Part shown: positions 1 through 7,079 of the stretch, piece by piece
How positions within the stretch are numbered: position 1 is the first letter of the stretch
Layout of the letters: every line of letters starts with the position of its first letter
Origin: Candidatus Heimdallarchaeota archaeon
Lineage (GTDB): Archaea > Asgardarchaeota > Heimdallarchaeia > Heimdallarchaeales > Heimdallarchaeaceae
Length of the DNA: 41,762 bases
Assembly: GCA_021399345.1 (NCBI GenBank)
Contig: JAAFKI010000199.1
Span: 1 to 41,762, forward strand
Direction: 5' to 3'
Made by a program: the position numbers and the translations under genes
Notes under the pieces: model-generated
Told to the model about the DNA's origin: nothing
Seen by the model: the letters and a program-made list of their open reading frames with translations, nothing else
Databases searched by the model: none

Positions 1-100
1 CAATAGGATTCTATCCAGGCGGAGCAGGACCAGTAGAAGACGAGCCAATAGGATTCTATCCAGGCGGAGCAGGTCCTGTCGAAGATGAACCAATCGGTTC
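1..100 (+). repeat. 45-bp tandem repeat inside the coding tail
   Basis: Units lie at 1-45 and 46-90, and a third, diverging unit starts at 91 (CAATCGGTTC). Units 1 and 2 share the first 28 bases exactly and then show only third-position changes. The array probably extends to the left of the window. Confidence 0.85.
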
Positions 101-128
101 TCACGCAGTTAGCGCTTACGTGATCTAA
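1..128 (+). CDS. C-terminal end of a protein with 15-residue tandem repeats (partial)
   Basis: The reading frame enters from the left edge (codons begin at base 3) and stops with TAA at 126-128. It encodes two exact copies of the repeat IGFYPGGAGPVEDEP, a third degenerate start (IGSHAVSAYVI) and the stop. The repeats are rich in Gly, Pro and acidic residues, as in a flexible or surface-exposed tail. At DNA level the period is 45 bp (1-45 and 46-90). The copies differ at five positions, all synonymous third-codon positions, which shows the frame is translated and selected. The tail is richer in GC than its surroundings. The family and the rest of the protein lie outside the window and are not recognised. 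Confidence 0.75.
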   Translation, partial: IGFYPGGAGPVEDEPIGFYPGGAGPVEDEPIGSHAVSAYVI

Positions 129-493
129 TTACGCTGACATAATTAAAACTAAGAATCGCCAGAAAACCCCACCCCCTTTCCTCAAATTCTCGGCGAATAA
201 AGGAATTTGGAGACGTCCGTGAGGTCGTGACGTCCCTCCTGATTTCCTTTGGAAAGGTCCTGGCACACCAGTTTAACCGAACTCAAAAACAAGGGGTCAA
301 ACCACAAGAAACAATATTTAGAGGTCTAAATGGGTTCTCTCAACTGGGGAAAAAAGAGAGGAGCTTGTACAAGATTTCGCATGTTGTATCTACTATACAT
401 ATATGCACTTCTTGTATAACTTCCTACTTTTCGTTCCTGTTGTTTCTTGCACTTAAAAAAAACTACATACACAATGAATAAAGAGGAACTAAA
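129..493. other. 365-bp non-coding stretch with hairpins
   Basis: No convincing gene is seen here. A C/T-rich tract at about 163-185 follows the upstream stop and could be part of its 3' end. An imperfect hairpin lies at 202-247, with arms GGAATTTGGAGACGTC and GACGTCCCTCCTGATTTCC, followed by a small TTTCCTTTGGAAAGG hairpin (243-257). CTCTC/GAGAG arms occur at about 336-356. The last 60 bases are the promoter side of the AsnC-type regulator gene, with an A-rich TATA-like stretch near 450-462 and a GAGG ribosome binding site at 483-486. Confidence 0.45.
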
Positions 494-1888
494 ATGGATC
501 AACTGAACATACTTGATCAAAAAATCTTAAATGTGTTGCAAAACCATACACTTGAACCATACTCTAAACAAGCTGAAAGACTTGGTATTTCACCGCAGAC
601 CATGATTCGTCGCGTTGAATCACTTAAGAAAAGAGAGATACTTCGTTTTCCAATTGCTTCATTTATTCCTGAAAGACTTTCCCTATCCAGATATGGTGTG
701 ATGTTCTCAATTTCTTCTCTCCACCAGTTTACATTGTTGCAGAACGCCCTATCTGAACACAAATACATCCGCGCATATAATCGCTTTTACGGGGAAAACT
801 TCGGAATTTATGCCCATTTTGATCTTCCACCAAATACTGAGGCAATTTTTACTAAATATCTTGAATATTTATTGAACGAAGAGTACTGTGATAGCTATTT
901 CATCATGAAATCTATGGGCTATCGTTTATCTCAACCAGAACCACCTATAAGCTACACTTCCGAACCTGAAAAGTTCGATGTAATCTCTTTTTGGGAAAAG
1001 AGACTTACCAAGAGTACCAAACTACCTAGATTACCTTCTGCTATAGATACCAACTTAATTGAGCCACTTCATTTCATGCTACTTAGAGACTTAACAACAT
1101 CTGTTAGAAATGGTATCACTATTGATATCCGATCAAAACAGACTGAACTTGTCAAACATTACAGGGATTATTACGAGAGTTTGGCAAAGAAGATTAAGTT
1201 AACAGATGCTGAAGAAGCCAGTCTTTACAATCTTAGTGCGTTTTTCGATACTAAGAACATGCCTAAAAATGGAAATGGCAAAACCATCGTCTCTGATGCT
1301 GCTAAAGTAGAATTCGGCAGAAAGTATTATAGCTTGGTTTTTAACAACCTTATCACTAATCCTCGATGGAACTTTAGTCGAAAACTGTCTGAACAACATG
1401 TTACTAGAGCATATTTTATTGAAAATATTCCTGAACAAGAAAAAGCACAACTTTTCCGCTTCTTAAATGAAGAAAAAATACCCTTCCAAACAGCTTTTGA
1501 ACTCTTTGACAAAGGAATATTCCTTAGGCTCTCAATGCCTCCTTACTATGATTCTAAGATAAATTACCTTATCTGGAGCTCATTTAAGGATTATAAGATA
1601 TACTCCCTAGATTTCTTTGGAAAACATGGATTGTATTATACCTTCGAATTTAACAGCTATGATTGGGCTAAAAAAGGTTGGAGAACAGATGATGAATGGA
1701 TGTACGAAAGTGTCATCGATAGAATCAACGATAAACTTTCAAACGGAACATTTGGTAACTACAAGAGGGATCAGGAAGCCTATCTCCGAAAACACATCGC
1801 AACCAATGGAAATGGTAATAGTAATGGTAATGGCGTAACTGCAACTACAACTCAACCACCACCTGAAGTAACTATAAGGGGCAGTTAA
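494..1888 (+). CDS. AsnC/Lrp-type winged-helix transcriptional regulator, large form
   Basis: This is a 464-residue protein whose first 50 or so residues form an AsnC/Lrp-type helix-turn-helix (LDQKILNVLQNH, then GISPQTMIRRVESLKKREIL), so a DNA-binding role is likely. The remaining 400 residues are much longer than the single RAM effector domain of a classical Lrp protein (about 150 residues in total). I do not recognise a catalytic domain in them. The tail, residues 440-464, is low-complexity (NGNGNSNGNG followed by T/Q/P) and probably disordered. The ATG at 494 has a GAGG site 7 bases upstream. The gene is monocistronic and converges on the gene pair at 2021-2984. Targets and ligand cannot be told from sequence. 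Confidence 0.7.
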   Translation: MDQLNILDQKILNVLQNHTLEPYSKQAERLGISPQTMIRRVESLKKREILRFPIASFIPERLSLSRYGVMFSISSLHQFTLLQNALSEHKYIRAYNRFYGENFGIYAHFDLPPNTEAIFTKYLEYLLNEEYCDSYFIMKSMGYRLSQPEPPISYTSEPEKFDVISFWEKRLTKSTKLPRLPSAIDTNLIEPLHFMLLRDLTTSVRNGITIDIRSKQTELVKHYRDYYESLAKKIKLTDAEEASLYNLSAFFDTKNMPKNGNGKTIVSDAAKVEFGRKYYSLVFNNLITNPRWNFSRKLSEQHVTRAYFIENIPEQEKAQLFRFLNEEKIPFQTAFELFDKGIFLRLSMPPYYDSKINYLIWSSFKDYKIYSLDFFGKHGLYYTFEFNSYDWAKKGWRTDDEWMYESVIDRINDKLSNGTFGNYKRDQEAYLRKHIATNGNGNSNGNGVTATTTQPPPEVTIRGS

Positions 1889-2020
1889 GCAACAACACAA
1901 AAGATTGAATTGGAGAATATTCTCCTTACTGGAAACCTACTAGTCTACCTCTAAATGGGGGGTAGAATTAGCAAGTTAATGACAGTAGGACAGAGTATCA
2001 CAGGATATTAGGTAAGGTAT
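1889..2020. terminator. Convergent intergenic region with palindrome
   Basis: Two genes converge here. A perfect 14-bp palindrome GGAGAATATTCTCC lies at 1912-1925, and a second inverted repeat (CTACC...GGTAG) lies around 1948-1968. They could fold at the 3' ends of transcripts from either side. No long T-run follows, so termination is only inferred. Confidence 0.35.
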
Positions 2021-2635
2021 TTAGTTAACCTTAGAAAGATAAATGTGAATTAAACTAGATAATTCCTCTTTAGAACAGAAACCTGTTAGAGTATGATCTA
2101 ACTGCACTAAACCGAATTTAGTTAAATCATAATTATCCATTTTTGGTAGTTTAATTTTGTATCTCATATTGTTTTTTGAGATGATTATTTTCCCAGCTTT
2201 AGTTGTTATTATTAAATCGTTAAAAGTACTATAATGTTGAACTAGCCCTTGTTTTTGTAAATTTGTTAGCCATGTTTTGTTTTCAAAGATCATTGTTCCA
2301 CTAATATATGTTACCGAAAGATAAGATCCAAAGCCTATACACGCAAAAATAAAAGCATATACTGACCATTCTGGTAATACTCCATTAAATATCCTTCTTA
2401 TTCCTTCAGTATGTGCGGGTAATTCTATTGTGAAGATAGTCGCTTCATCTTGAAATTCTTGTGTAAAAATAGTAAAGGGTACTCTTGTATCTGAAGTACT
2501 AAAAGAAGCTAGAAAAACTATTAACAAGATTATAGATACCACTAGAATGGTATAGAGAATAATTTTCAGCCAATTCCTGGATATCCTTTTATCCGCCCTA
2601 AGTAATGATTGGGCTTCAGTAGTTCTCATCTTCAT
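2021..2635 (-). CDS. Two-helix membrane protein of unknown function
   Basis: The protein has 204 residues. One hydrophobic helix lies at about residues 25-46 (IILYTILVVSIILLIVFL) and a second at about 90-112 (SVYAFIFACIGFGSYLSVTY). The intervening 45 residues and the C-terminal 90 residues are soluble. The C-terminal part is rich in beta-prone segments (TKAGKIIISKNNMRYKIKLP). The start overlaps the end of the upstream winged-helix gene by 20 bases, so the two are co-transcribed and probably translationally coupled, which suggests a membrane component working with a DNA-binding protein. No family recognised. Confidence 0.65.
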   Translation of the reverse strand: MKMRTTEAQSLLRADKRISRNWLKIILYTILVVSIILLIVFLASFSTSDTRVPFTIFTQEFQDEATIFTIELPAHTEGIRRIFNGVLPEWSVYAFIFACIGFGSYLSVTYISGTMIFENKTWLTNLQKQGLVQHYSTFNDLIITTKAGKIIISKNNMRYKIKLPKMDNYDLTKFGLVQLDHTLTGFCSKEELSSLIHIYLSKVN

Positions 2636-2984
2636 TTTTCTTCCCCATCAAATCATCTATCACTTTAAGGTAGTCCTTTCCATGTGTTTTAGCTAAGTCT
2701 ATTAGACGCTTAAGGAGATCATTTTCATGATTTAATCTAATGCTAGCCACCTTCGGAGTTAGTTTGTCTAGAAAGATCAGTTCTCTTTCTTGCAGATCAT
2801 CCAGTATTCCTCTATAGATTGTTCTAGCTTTCATCGAATATCCTAGTAGTGTGGATAATTGCGTTGCTGTTATGGCTTTTGGGTAGAGATGAGCTAGTAT
2901 TAGAACTGCTCTTATTTTGTTTGCGCCTAGAGTACTCAGTAATAGGAGTAGTTCGTAATCATTTTTCTCTACTTCAGAATCCAT
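2616..2984 (-). CDS. Winged-helix DNA-binding protein
   Basis: This 122-residue protein has a MarR/TrmB-like winged helix in residues 10-75: helices around NKIRAVLILAHLYP, then ITATQLSTLLGYSMKARTIYRGILDDLQERELI, then a beta wing. It is probably a transcriptional regulator. On its strand a TATA-like TTTTATATAG is centred about 26 bases before the ATG, which predicts a leaderless mRNA starting at the ATG. The 3' end overlaps the membrane gene at 2021-2635 by 20 bases. The pair resembles other archaeal regulator/membrane-protein couples, in which the membrane partner may sequester or signal to the regulator; that is inference. Confidence 0.65.
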   Translation of the reverse strand: MDSEVEKNDYELLLLLSTLGANKIRAVLILAHLYPKAITATQLSTLLGYSMKARTIYRGILDDLQERELIFLDKLTPKVASIRLNHENDLLKRLIDLAKTHGKDYLKVIDDLMGKKNEDENY

Positions 2985-3128
2985 CGGAATATCTAATGAT
3001 TGACCCTATATAAAATTTCCATCACAAACATATAGTGTTTATTGTGTCTTTAACTACACAAAATAATGTTTGGAGACGTTAAGACGAAAAATTAACTATT
3101 TTTACTCCTTCTCCAAAAATCTTGGTGT

Positions 3129-3137
3129 TTAAATACT
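3129..3137 (+). promoter_or_regulatory. TATA box of the candidate small RNA
   Basis: TTTAAATAC is centred about 26 bases before the first hairpin at 3159. This is the same spacing that places start codons at the transcription start in the protein genes of this window. Confidence 0.45.
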
Positions 3138-3158
3138 TATTTCTTGCTTATCTAATGT

Positions 3159-3245
3159 TGATATGCTCCACATATCATAACTAGCATCCTCGCTAGTTTT
3201 TAACCACCAGCAGAGCTTACGGAAGGGTACCCCACCCTTCCCAAC
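3159..3245 (+). ncRNA. Candidate small RNA with three consecutive hairpins
   Basis: Three perfect stem-loops follow one another on the + strand. The first is TGATATG-CTCCA-CATATCA (3159-3177). The second is AACTAGC-ATCCTC-GCTAGTT (3179-3198), followed by a T-run. The third is GGAAGGGT-ACCCC-ACCCTTCC (3221-3241). The block has higher GC than the flanks, contains no open frame, and begins where a transcript from the TATA box at 3129-3137 should start. It does not look like a tRNA, and I saw no C/D or H/ACA boxes. It could be an independent RNA or an element processed from the leader of the following gene. Confidence 0.4.
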
Positions 3246-3309
3246 TCGTTTTCCTTTCTAGTTTATCCTACGCTAAATTTATATGAAGGAGCGTTATAAA
3301 ATCTATGAG

Positions 3310-4446
3310 ATGGCATCTAGTCCTGGTGAATTATGGATTAAACTTGCTCAAATGGGAATTATCTCTTTAATTTTAGGTTATTTCATGTATAGAAGATATA
3401 GGGATAAAATTACTGGTTTTACATGGTTTATTTGGTTATTCGGACTAGTAATCTTACAAGGTATATTTGAGATAATTATTTTCATTCTCTGGTATGTTTA
3501 TGGTTATCTAGAATATACTGACATTGTTAATGCAAGTTCCCTTTTCGAGATTCATATGATTCCTTCAGCAATCGCTTTGTTCGTTCTGTTTCTCTATCTG
3601 GAATTCATGCGTCATGAAAAACCGAATACATTCTTGCTAGCTACAGCTTCAACACTTCTTGGAAGTTATCTTATCGTGCTTATTCTTGAACTTGTTTTCA
3701 AACTAGAGTATGGTTTGATTGAACCTGAATATAGAGTCTCAAGAATTATCCTTAATATTTTCCAGGCTTTTGTTTTAGGTGAAGCGTTTTATGTTTATAT
3801 ACAAGATACAATACGTGCAGAATATAAGAAACTCAAACGTATCAGTTTTATCATTGCTACTGCTACAGGAATTGGCTTTATTGCAGCTTTTCTAAAGGTC
3901 TTTGAGCGATGGACACAAAATTTCTTTCAAGTTTATGGAGCTATCCCTTTCAGCTTGACTTTTGGTATTTTAGCTTTAGCTTTCATCTTCAATCCTTTCT
4001 ATGTTTATCTCTTACCTGCTAAAATTAACAAAATACTCATCTTCAATGATGCTGGTCTTTTACTTTATTCTGTAAGTATAGGAGCTAAAGAAAGTGAAAA
4101 AGCTTATCAAGACATTCTTGTCACTGGTACAATTACTGCTTTGAAATTGCTTATTTCTGAAACAACAGGTGCTAAAACGGACTTAAGAAAAGTTAGTTTT
4201 AGAGACAAAAAACTCATCGTTGTAGAGAATAAAGACAAAAATATCACTACCTTAATCATTGGTGATAGTGATGCCTGGATCCTTCAAACAGCTGCAAAGC
4301 ATTTTACAGAAAACTTCTGTGAGATGTTCAAATCTGCTATCAGCAGATTTGATGGTAATGTTGCACAGTTTGAAAAAGCAAATGATATAGTTCGTCAAGT
4401 TTTTCCCTTTGTTCCTCCAGAAGAGATAGTTAGAGATAGAGTCTGA
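3310..4446 (+). CDS. Seven-helix membrane protein with C-terminal longin/roadblock-like domain
   Basis: Counted from an upstream in-frame ATG at 3283, hydrophobic helices lie at about residues 18-35, 45-75 (long), 90-108, 116-139, 155-173, 187-205 and 220-244. A soluble C-terminal domain of about 140 residues follows. That domain starts with a strand and turn (KINKILIFNDAGLLLYSVSI) and continues with a helix after LVTGTITALKLLISE. This layout is typical of longin/roadblock-type domains that serve as platforms for small GTPases in Asgard archaea and eukaryotes. I place the start at 3310 because TTTATAT at 3278-3284 is about 28 bases upstream, giving a leaderless mRNA; the ATG at 3283 would overlap that box. 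The family assignment of the soluble domain rests on pattern only. Confidence 0.6.
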   Translation: MASSPGELWIKLAQMGIISLILGYFMYRRYRDKITGFTWFIWLFGLVILQGIFEIIIFILWYVYGYLEYTDIVNASSLFEIHMIPSAIALFVLFLYLEFMRHEKPNTFLLATASTLLGSYLIVLILELVFKLEYGLIEPEYRVSRIILNIFQAFVLGEAFYVYIQDTIRAEYKKLKRISFIIATATGIGFIAAFLKVFERWTQNFFQVYGAIPFSLTFGILALAFIFNPFYVYLLPAKINKILIFNDAGLLLYSVSIGAKESEKAYQDILVTGTITALKLLISETTGAKTDLRKVSFRDKKLIVVENKDKNITTLIIGDSDAWILQTAAKHFTENFCEMFKSAISRFDGNVAQFEKANDIVRQVFPFVPPEEIVRDRV

Positions 4447-4455
4447 AAGTATATC

Positions 4456-5565
4456 TTATTCAAAAGAGAAAGTATATTCCTTTAATCCTAGCTCATCTCT
4501 CATGGACACAAGATCTTCTTGAATGCTCCTACTCAATGGAACACCTCTTTCCTTAACTTCTTTTTCTGCATCAAATTCCTTTTCTCCTGCAGTGTAGATT
4601 CTAACTGCATCTGGTACTTTGTCAGAATTCCTTAGCCCTCTACAGATGCCTCCGGCTATTGATTTAAAGGTATTCAACCCCATGAAAAATTCAGGATCAA
4701 TTGCTATGAAGAAATGACCTACTTTGAAATGAACTTTGCTCCCATCTTTATCTAAACCAGACAGTTCTTTCAGGAAAACTCCCCCTTGTAAAGCTGCAGA
4801 TAAAATTTCTACTACTGTTGCATATCCATATCCTTTATGTCCAGATAACTCTTCCCCAGCTCCACCTAATGCTAGTAGAGCAGCTTTATTTTCAACAAAA
4901 TCCTTTAACAACTGAGCTGCATCTGTTCTACTCTGACCAGTTTCTCTATCGATAACAACTCCATCTGGTAAAGGAGTATTATCCCTTGCTGCAATTTCCA
5001 CTTTTCCTCTTTGGATAATTGATGTTGCACAATCTAGAACAAACGGAAATTCCTCATCAGTTGGAAAACCAAATGTCAGTGGATTAGTTCCATACATTGG
5101 TTCTCCCCCAAATGTTGGTGCAACAGCTGGACGCGCATTAGTTCCTGTTATCCCAAGACATCCTTCTTTGATTGCCATTAAGGGATAGTAACCCGCTATT
5201 CCATAATGAGTACTATTTCTAACAACGACCATTCCTACACCATACTTCTTAGCTTTGTCTATTGCTAATTTCATTGCTTGGTAGGAGATATAATGGCCAT
5301 TTCCATGTTTCCCATCAATTACAGCTGTTGCTTCTTTATCTTTGATTATTTCATAATCTGCAACAAGATGTTGTCCAGATTTAACACGGACATAATAATA
5401 TTTCAACCTTTGAACACCGTGTGAACGAATTCCTCGTAGATCTGATTCAATTAAAACATCAGCACTGACTTTAGCTTGTTCTTCAGGATATCCTAAACCA
5501 ACAAAAACGGCTTTCATAAATGAGTACAATTTATCTTTATCTATATAATGGTCTTCTGTGCTCAT
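4456..5565 (-). CDS. Malate/L-lactate (sulfolactate) dehydrogenase family oxidoreductase, Ldh_2 type
   Basis: At 369 residues this has the normal length of the Ldh_2 family (YlbC/ComC/archaeal MDH). The N-terminal signature is present (SDLRGIRSHGVQRLKYYYVR, with the conserved Arg-Ser-His-Gly). The central NAD(P)-binding part contains the family's GMVVVRNSTHYGIAGYYPLMA and TNPLTFGFPT segments, and the C-terminal part ends in HFFIAIDPEFFMG. Members reduce 2-oxoacids with NAD(P)H; the exact substrate cannot be chosen here. A run of basic and acidic residues (EKEFDAEKEVKERG) near the end is typical. The gene stands alone on the minus strand, converging with the 7TM gene only 9 bases away. Confidence 0.85.
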   Translation of the reverse strand: MSTEDHYIDKDKLYSFMKAVFVGLGYPEEQAKVSADVLIESDLRGIRSHGVQRLKYYYVRVKSGQHLVADYEIIKDKEATAVIDGKHGNGHYISYQAMKLAIDKAKKYGVGMVVVRNSTHYGIAGYYPLMAIKEGCLGITGTNARPAVAPTFGGEPMYGTNPLTFGFPTDEEFPFVLDCATSIIQRGKVEIAARDNTPLPDGVVIDRETGQSRTDAAQLLKDFVENKAALLALGGAGEELSGHKGYGYATVVEILSAALQGGVFLKELSGLDKDGSKVHFKVGHFFIAIDPEFFMGLNTFKSIAGGICRGLRNSDKVPDAVRIYTAGEKEFDAEKEVKERGVPLSRSIQEDLVSMRDELGLKEYTFSFE

Positions 5566-5622
5566 AGCTTATTCAAATGGCGATTATTTAGCTTAAATAA
5601 ATAGATTTCTGATAAAGAAGAA

Positions 5623-6138
5623 TTAGAGTCCAAAAGGAGAATCCCATTCAGCATATTGCACAGTTTCAATATTAATTGGAACTTTGAAAAGATAAAAATC
5701 TACCTTTAAGCCTACATAAATTGTTATTACGAAATCACCATCTTGAATTGCAAGAAGAGGAATAGAATAAGTTACTTGTAGGACAATATCATCAGCCCAA
5801 ATTTCTCCAGGATTAATATCCCCTAGAAGATTCTCTCCGCTAGCTAGAACAGCGCCATTCAAAGAGGATAATGAAAAATTTGCACCAATGACTATAATTG
5901 TAATATTCAGATCTCTTATTGAGTAAACCCCATTATTACTTATTTCAGCAGGAGTTGTTAGAGTTATAAAACCGATATATCCTTCGACAAAATCTGGTGT
6001 GATATCAAATGTTACAGCTGGACTACCAACTGAATAATCTACTTGCAAGTACGAGTAAAGTATTGTACCTCCAAAAGCTGCAATACCAAGTATAAGAGGA
6101 ATAAATACAATAAAGAAAATCTTTAACGCTTTTTTCAT
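5623..6138 (-). CDS. Membrane-anchored extracellular protein, LEA14/WHy-like beta fold
   Basis: This 171-residue protein has an N-terminal anchor or uncleaved signal (residues 7-30, IFFIVFIPLILGIAAFGG). The rest is beta-rich and has the look of a water-stress/LEA14-type sandwich: alternating hydrophobic strands, with GVYSIRDLNITIIVIG and DFVITIYVGLKVDFYLFKVP. It is probably exposed outside the cell. A TATA-like CTTTAAAAAC about 28 bases before the ATG predicts its own leaderless transcript. No enzymatic motif is visible, and the fold call is tentative. Confidence 0.55.
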   Translation of the reverse strand: MKKALKIFFIVFIPLILGIAAFGGTILYSYLQVDYSVGSPAVTFDITPDFVEGYIGFITLTTPAEISNNGVYSIRDLNITIIVIGANFSLSSLNGAVLASGENLLGDINPGEIWADDIVLQVTYSIPLLAIQDGDFVITIYVGLKVDFYLFKVPINIETVQYAEWDSPFGL

Positions 6139-6333
6139 AATTACTCAAACTTTGAATAGTTTTTAAAGTTTCATCATTGTCAAACTAAAGCAAGATACTC
6201 ATTGTCAGAAAGTTGGATACTGATTAGTAAACAGAAGAAGTTTATAGATTTGATGTATACCATTTATGTTCAAAGTTGAGAAACTCAATAATGACTCAAT
6301 ATACATGATTAATTTAAAGAGAGAAAAAATGAA
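6139..6333. other. Intergenic region, no supported gene
   Basis: This 195-bp AT-rich stretch holds the promoter of the minus-strand beta protein at its left side. On the + strand TTTATAG (6241-6247) lies 25 bases before an ATG that opens only 23 codons (6266-6337), overlapping the end of the Arf-like gene. I do not count this as a gene. Confidence 0.4.
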
Positions 6334-6885
6334 TTAATCCTTCATTTCCAACTGATTAACAATCCAACCAAAAGCTTCAACAACACCTCTACCATATAAG
6401 ATACTTGAGTCAAATACAGCAAAGGTTCGATCATGCATTTCAAGATGTAATCCCAATAATTGTATTAGAAGAGGAGCTTCTACCGCACCTTGAAGGTCTT
6501 GTTTGTTTGCTAAAATTAATACTGGAACTTTTTGAAGGGCAGGGTTATTGAAAACGTGAGTCTTGAAAATATCTCGTGCTTCAGGTAAAGTTTCAATATC
6601 AGCTGCGTCAATAACAAAGATGACTGCGGAAGTTCCTGGATAATGTGCATCCCACAAAAAGCGGAAATCTTGTTGTCCCGCTACATCTATGGTTGTAATT
6701 TTCCATCCTTCATGTTCCAAAGAATCGATATTTTGCCCTATTGTTGGGATTGTATCTGAAACAAATTCACCGTATCTTAGATATTTAGTCAGAGTAGTCT
6801 TTCCAGCAGAAGCTAAACCTAATATTAGTACTTTAGCTTTTTTTTCCATTTTTGTCCTAGAAAATAGATTCGCTAAGAAACTCAT
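6334..6885 (-). CDS. Arf-like small GTPase
   Basis: This 183-residue Ras-superfamily GTPase is of the Arf/Arl/SRbeta kind. P-loop GLASAGKTTLTKYL begins near residue 23. Switch I threonine sits in SDTIPTIGQNI, and DVAGQQDFR is the Walker B/G3 with the catalytic Gln. VPVLILANKQDLQGA is G4 (NKQD), typical of Arf proteins. The N-terminus MSFLANLFSRTKMEKKAKV resembles the Arf amphipathic helix but lacks the Gly2 needed for myristoylation. In eukaryotes such proteins recruit effectors to membranes; the archaeal role is unknown. The leader of about 60 bases carries a strong hairpin (6905-6945). Neighbouring longin-like and Rag-like proteins suggest a GTPase signalling neighbourhood. Confidence 0.88.
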   Translation of the reverse strand: MSFLANLFSRTKMEKKAKVLILGLASAGKTTLTKYLRYGEFVSDTIPTIGQNIDSLEHEGWKITTIDVAGQQDFRFLWDAHYPGTSAVIFVIDAADIETLPEARDIFKTHVFNNPALQKVPVLILANKQDLQGAVEAPLLIQLLGLHLEMHDRTFAVFDSSILYGRGVVEAFGWIVNQLEMKD

Positions 6886-6904
6886 TTTGGTATTACCCCA
6901 TTAC

Positions 6905-6945
6905 CTAGAAGTGCTAGAAATTTTCTTCCCCACTAACACTTCTAG
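6905..6945 (-). promoter_or_regulatory. Stem-loop in the leader of the Arf-like GTPase mRNA
   Basis: Read on the minus strand, CTAGAAGTGTTAG (6945-6933) pairs with CTAGCACTTCTAG (6917-6905). The stem is 13 bp with one G-U pair and a 15-base loop. A TTAAATAG TATA-like box about 26 bases upstream (around 6971) puts the transcription start at the foot of the stem. The ribosome would therefore meet this structure before the ATG at 6885. Most other genes here have no leader at all. Confidence 0.5.
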
Positions 6946-7079
6946 TTTAAGCATAAGTTGAAACGAACTATTTAACCTTTAGCATATTCCTAGTACAGAT
7001 ATCCACGAAAGAAAAATATTCTAACTAAGTTAAGTATGTGAAAAATGAATAAAAATTGAAAAAAAGAGAAAAAATCCGA

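Larger units (their letters stand above)
2985..3309. other. Non-coding stretch between divergent genes
   Basis: It holds the TATA box of the winged-helix gene (about 3004-3014), an 8-bp inverted repeat TTTGGAGA/TCTCCAAA (3069-3076 and 3110-3117) enclosing A/T-rich arms, the candidate small RNA at 3159-3241, and the TATA-like TTTATAT (3278-3284) of the next gene. No protein-coding gene is seen. Confidence 0.5.

Noticed and set aside
1..100. Tandem repeat as a CRISPR array
   Set aside because: There are no spacers. The repeat is coding, contiguous and in phase with a reading frame.
227..481. 84-codon frame on the + strand
   Set aside because: It starts with GTG inside a hairpin region and gives no family pattern. 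It runs across the promoter side of the AsnC-type gene, and its codon use is unlike the neighbours.
6266..6337. 23-codon frame after a TATA-like box
   Set aside because: It is too short to support and overlaps the end of the Arf-like gene. It has no ribosome binding site and no known peptide.
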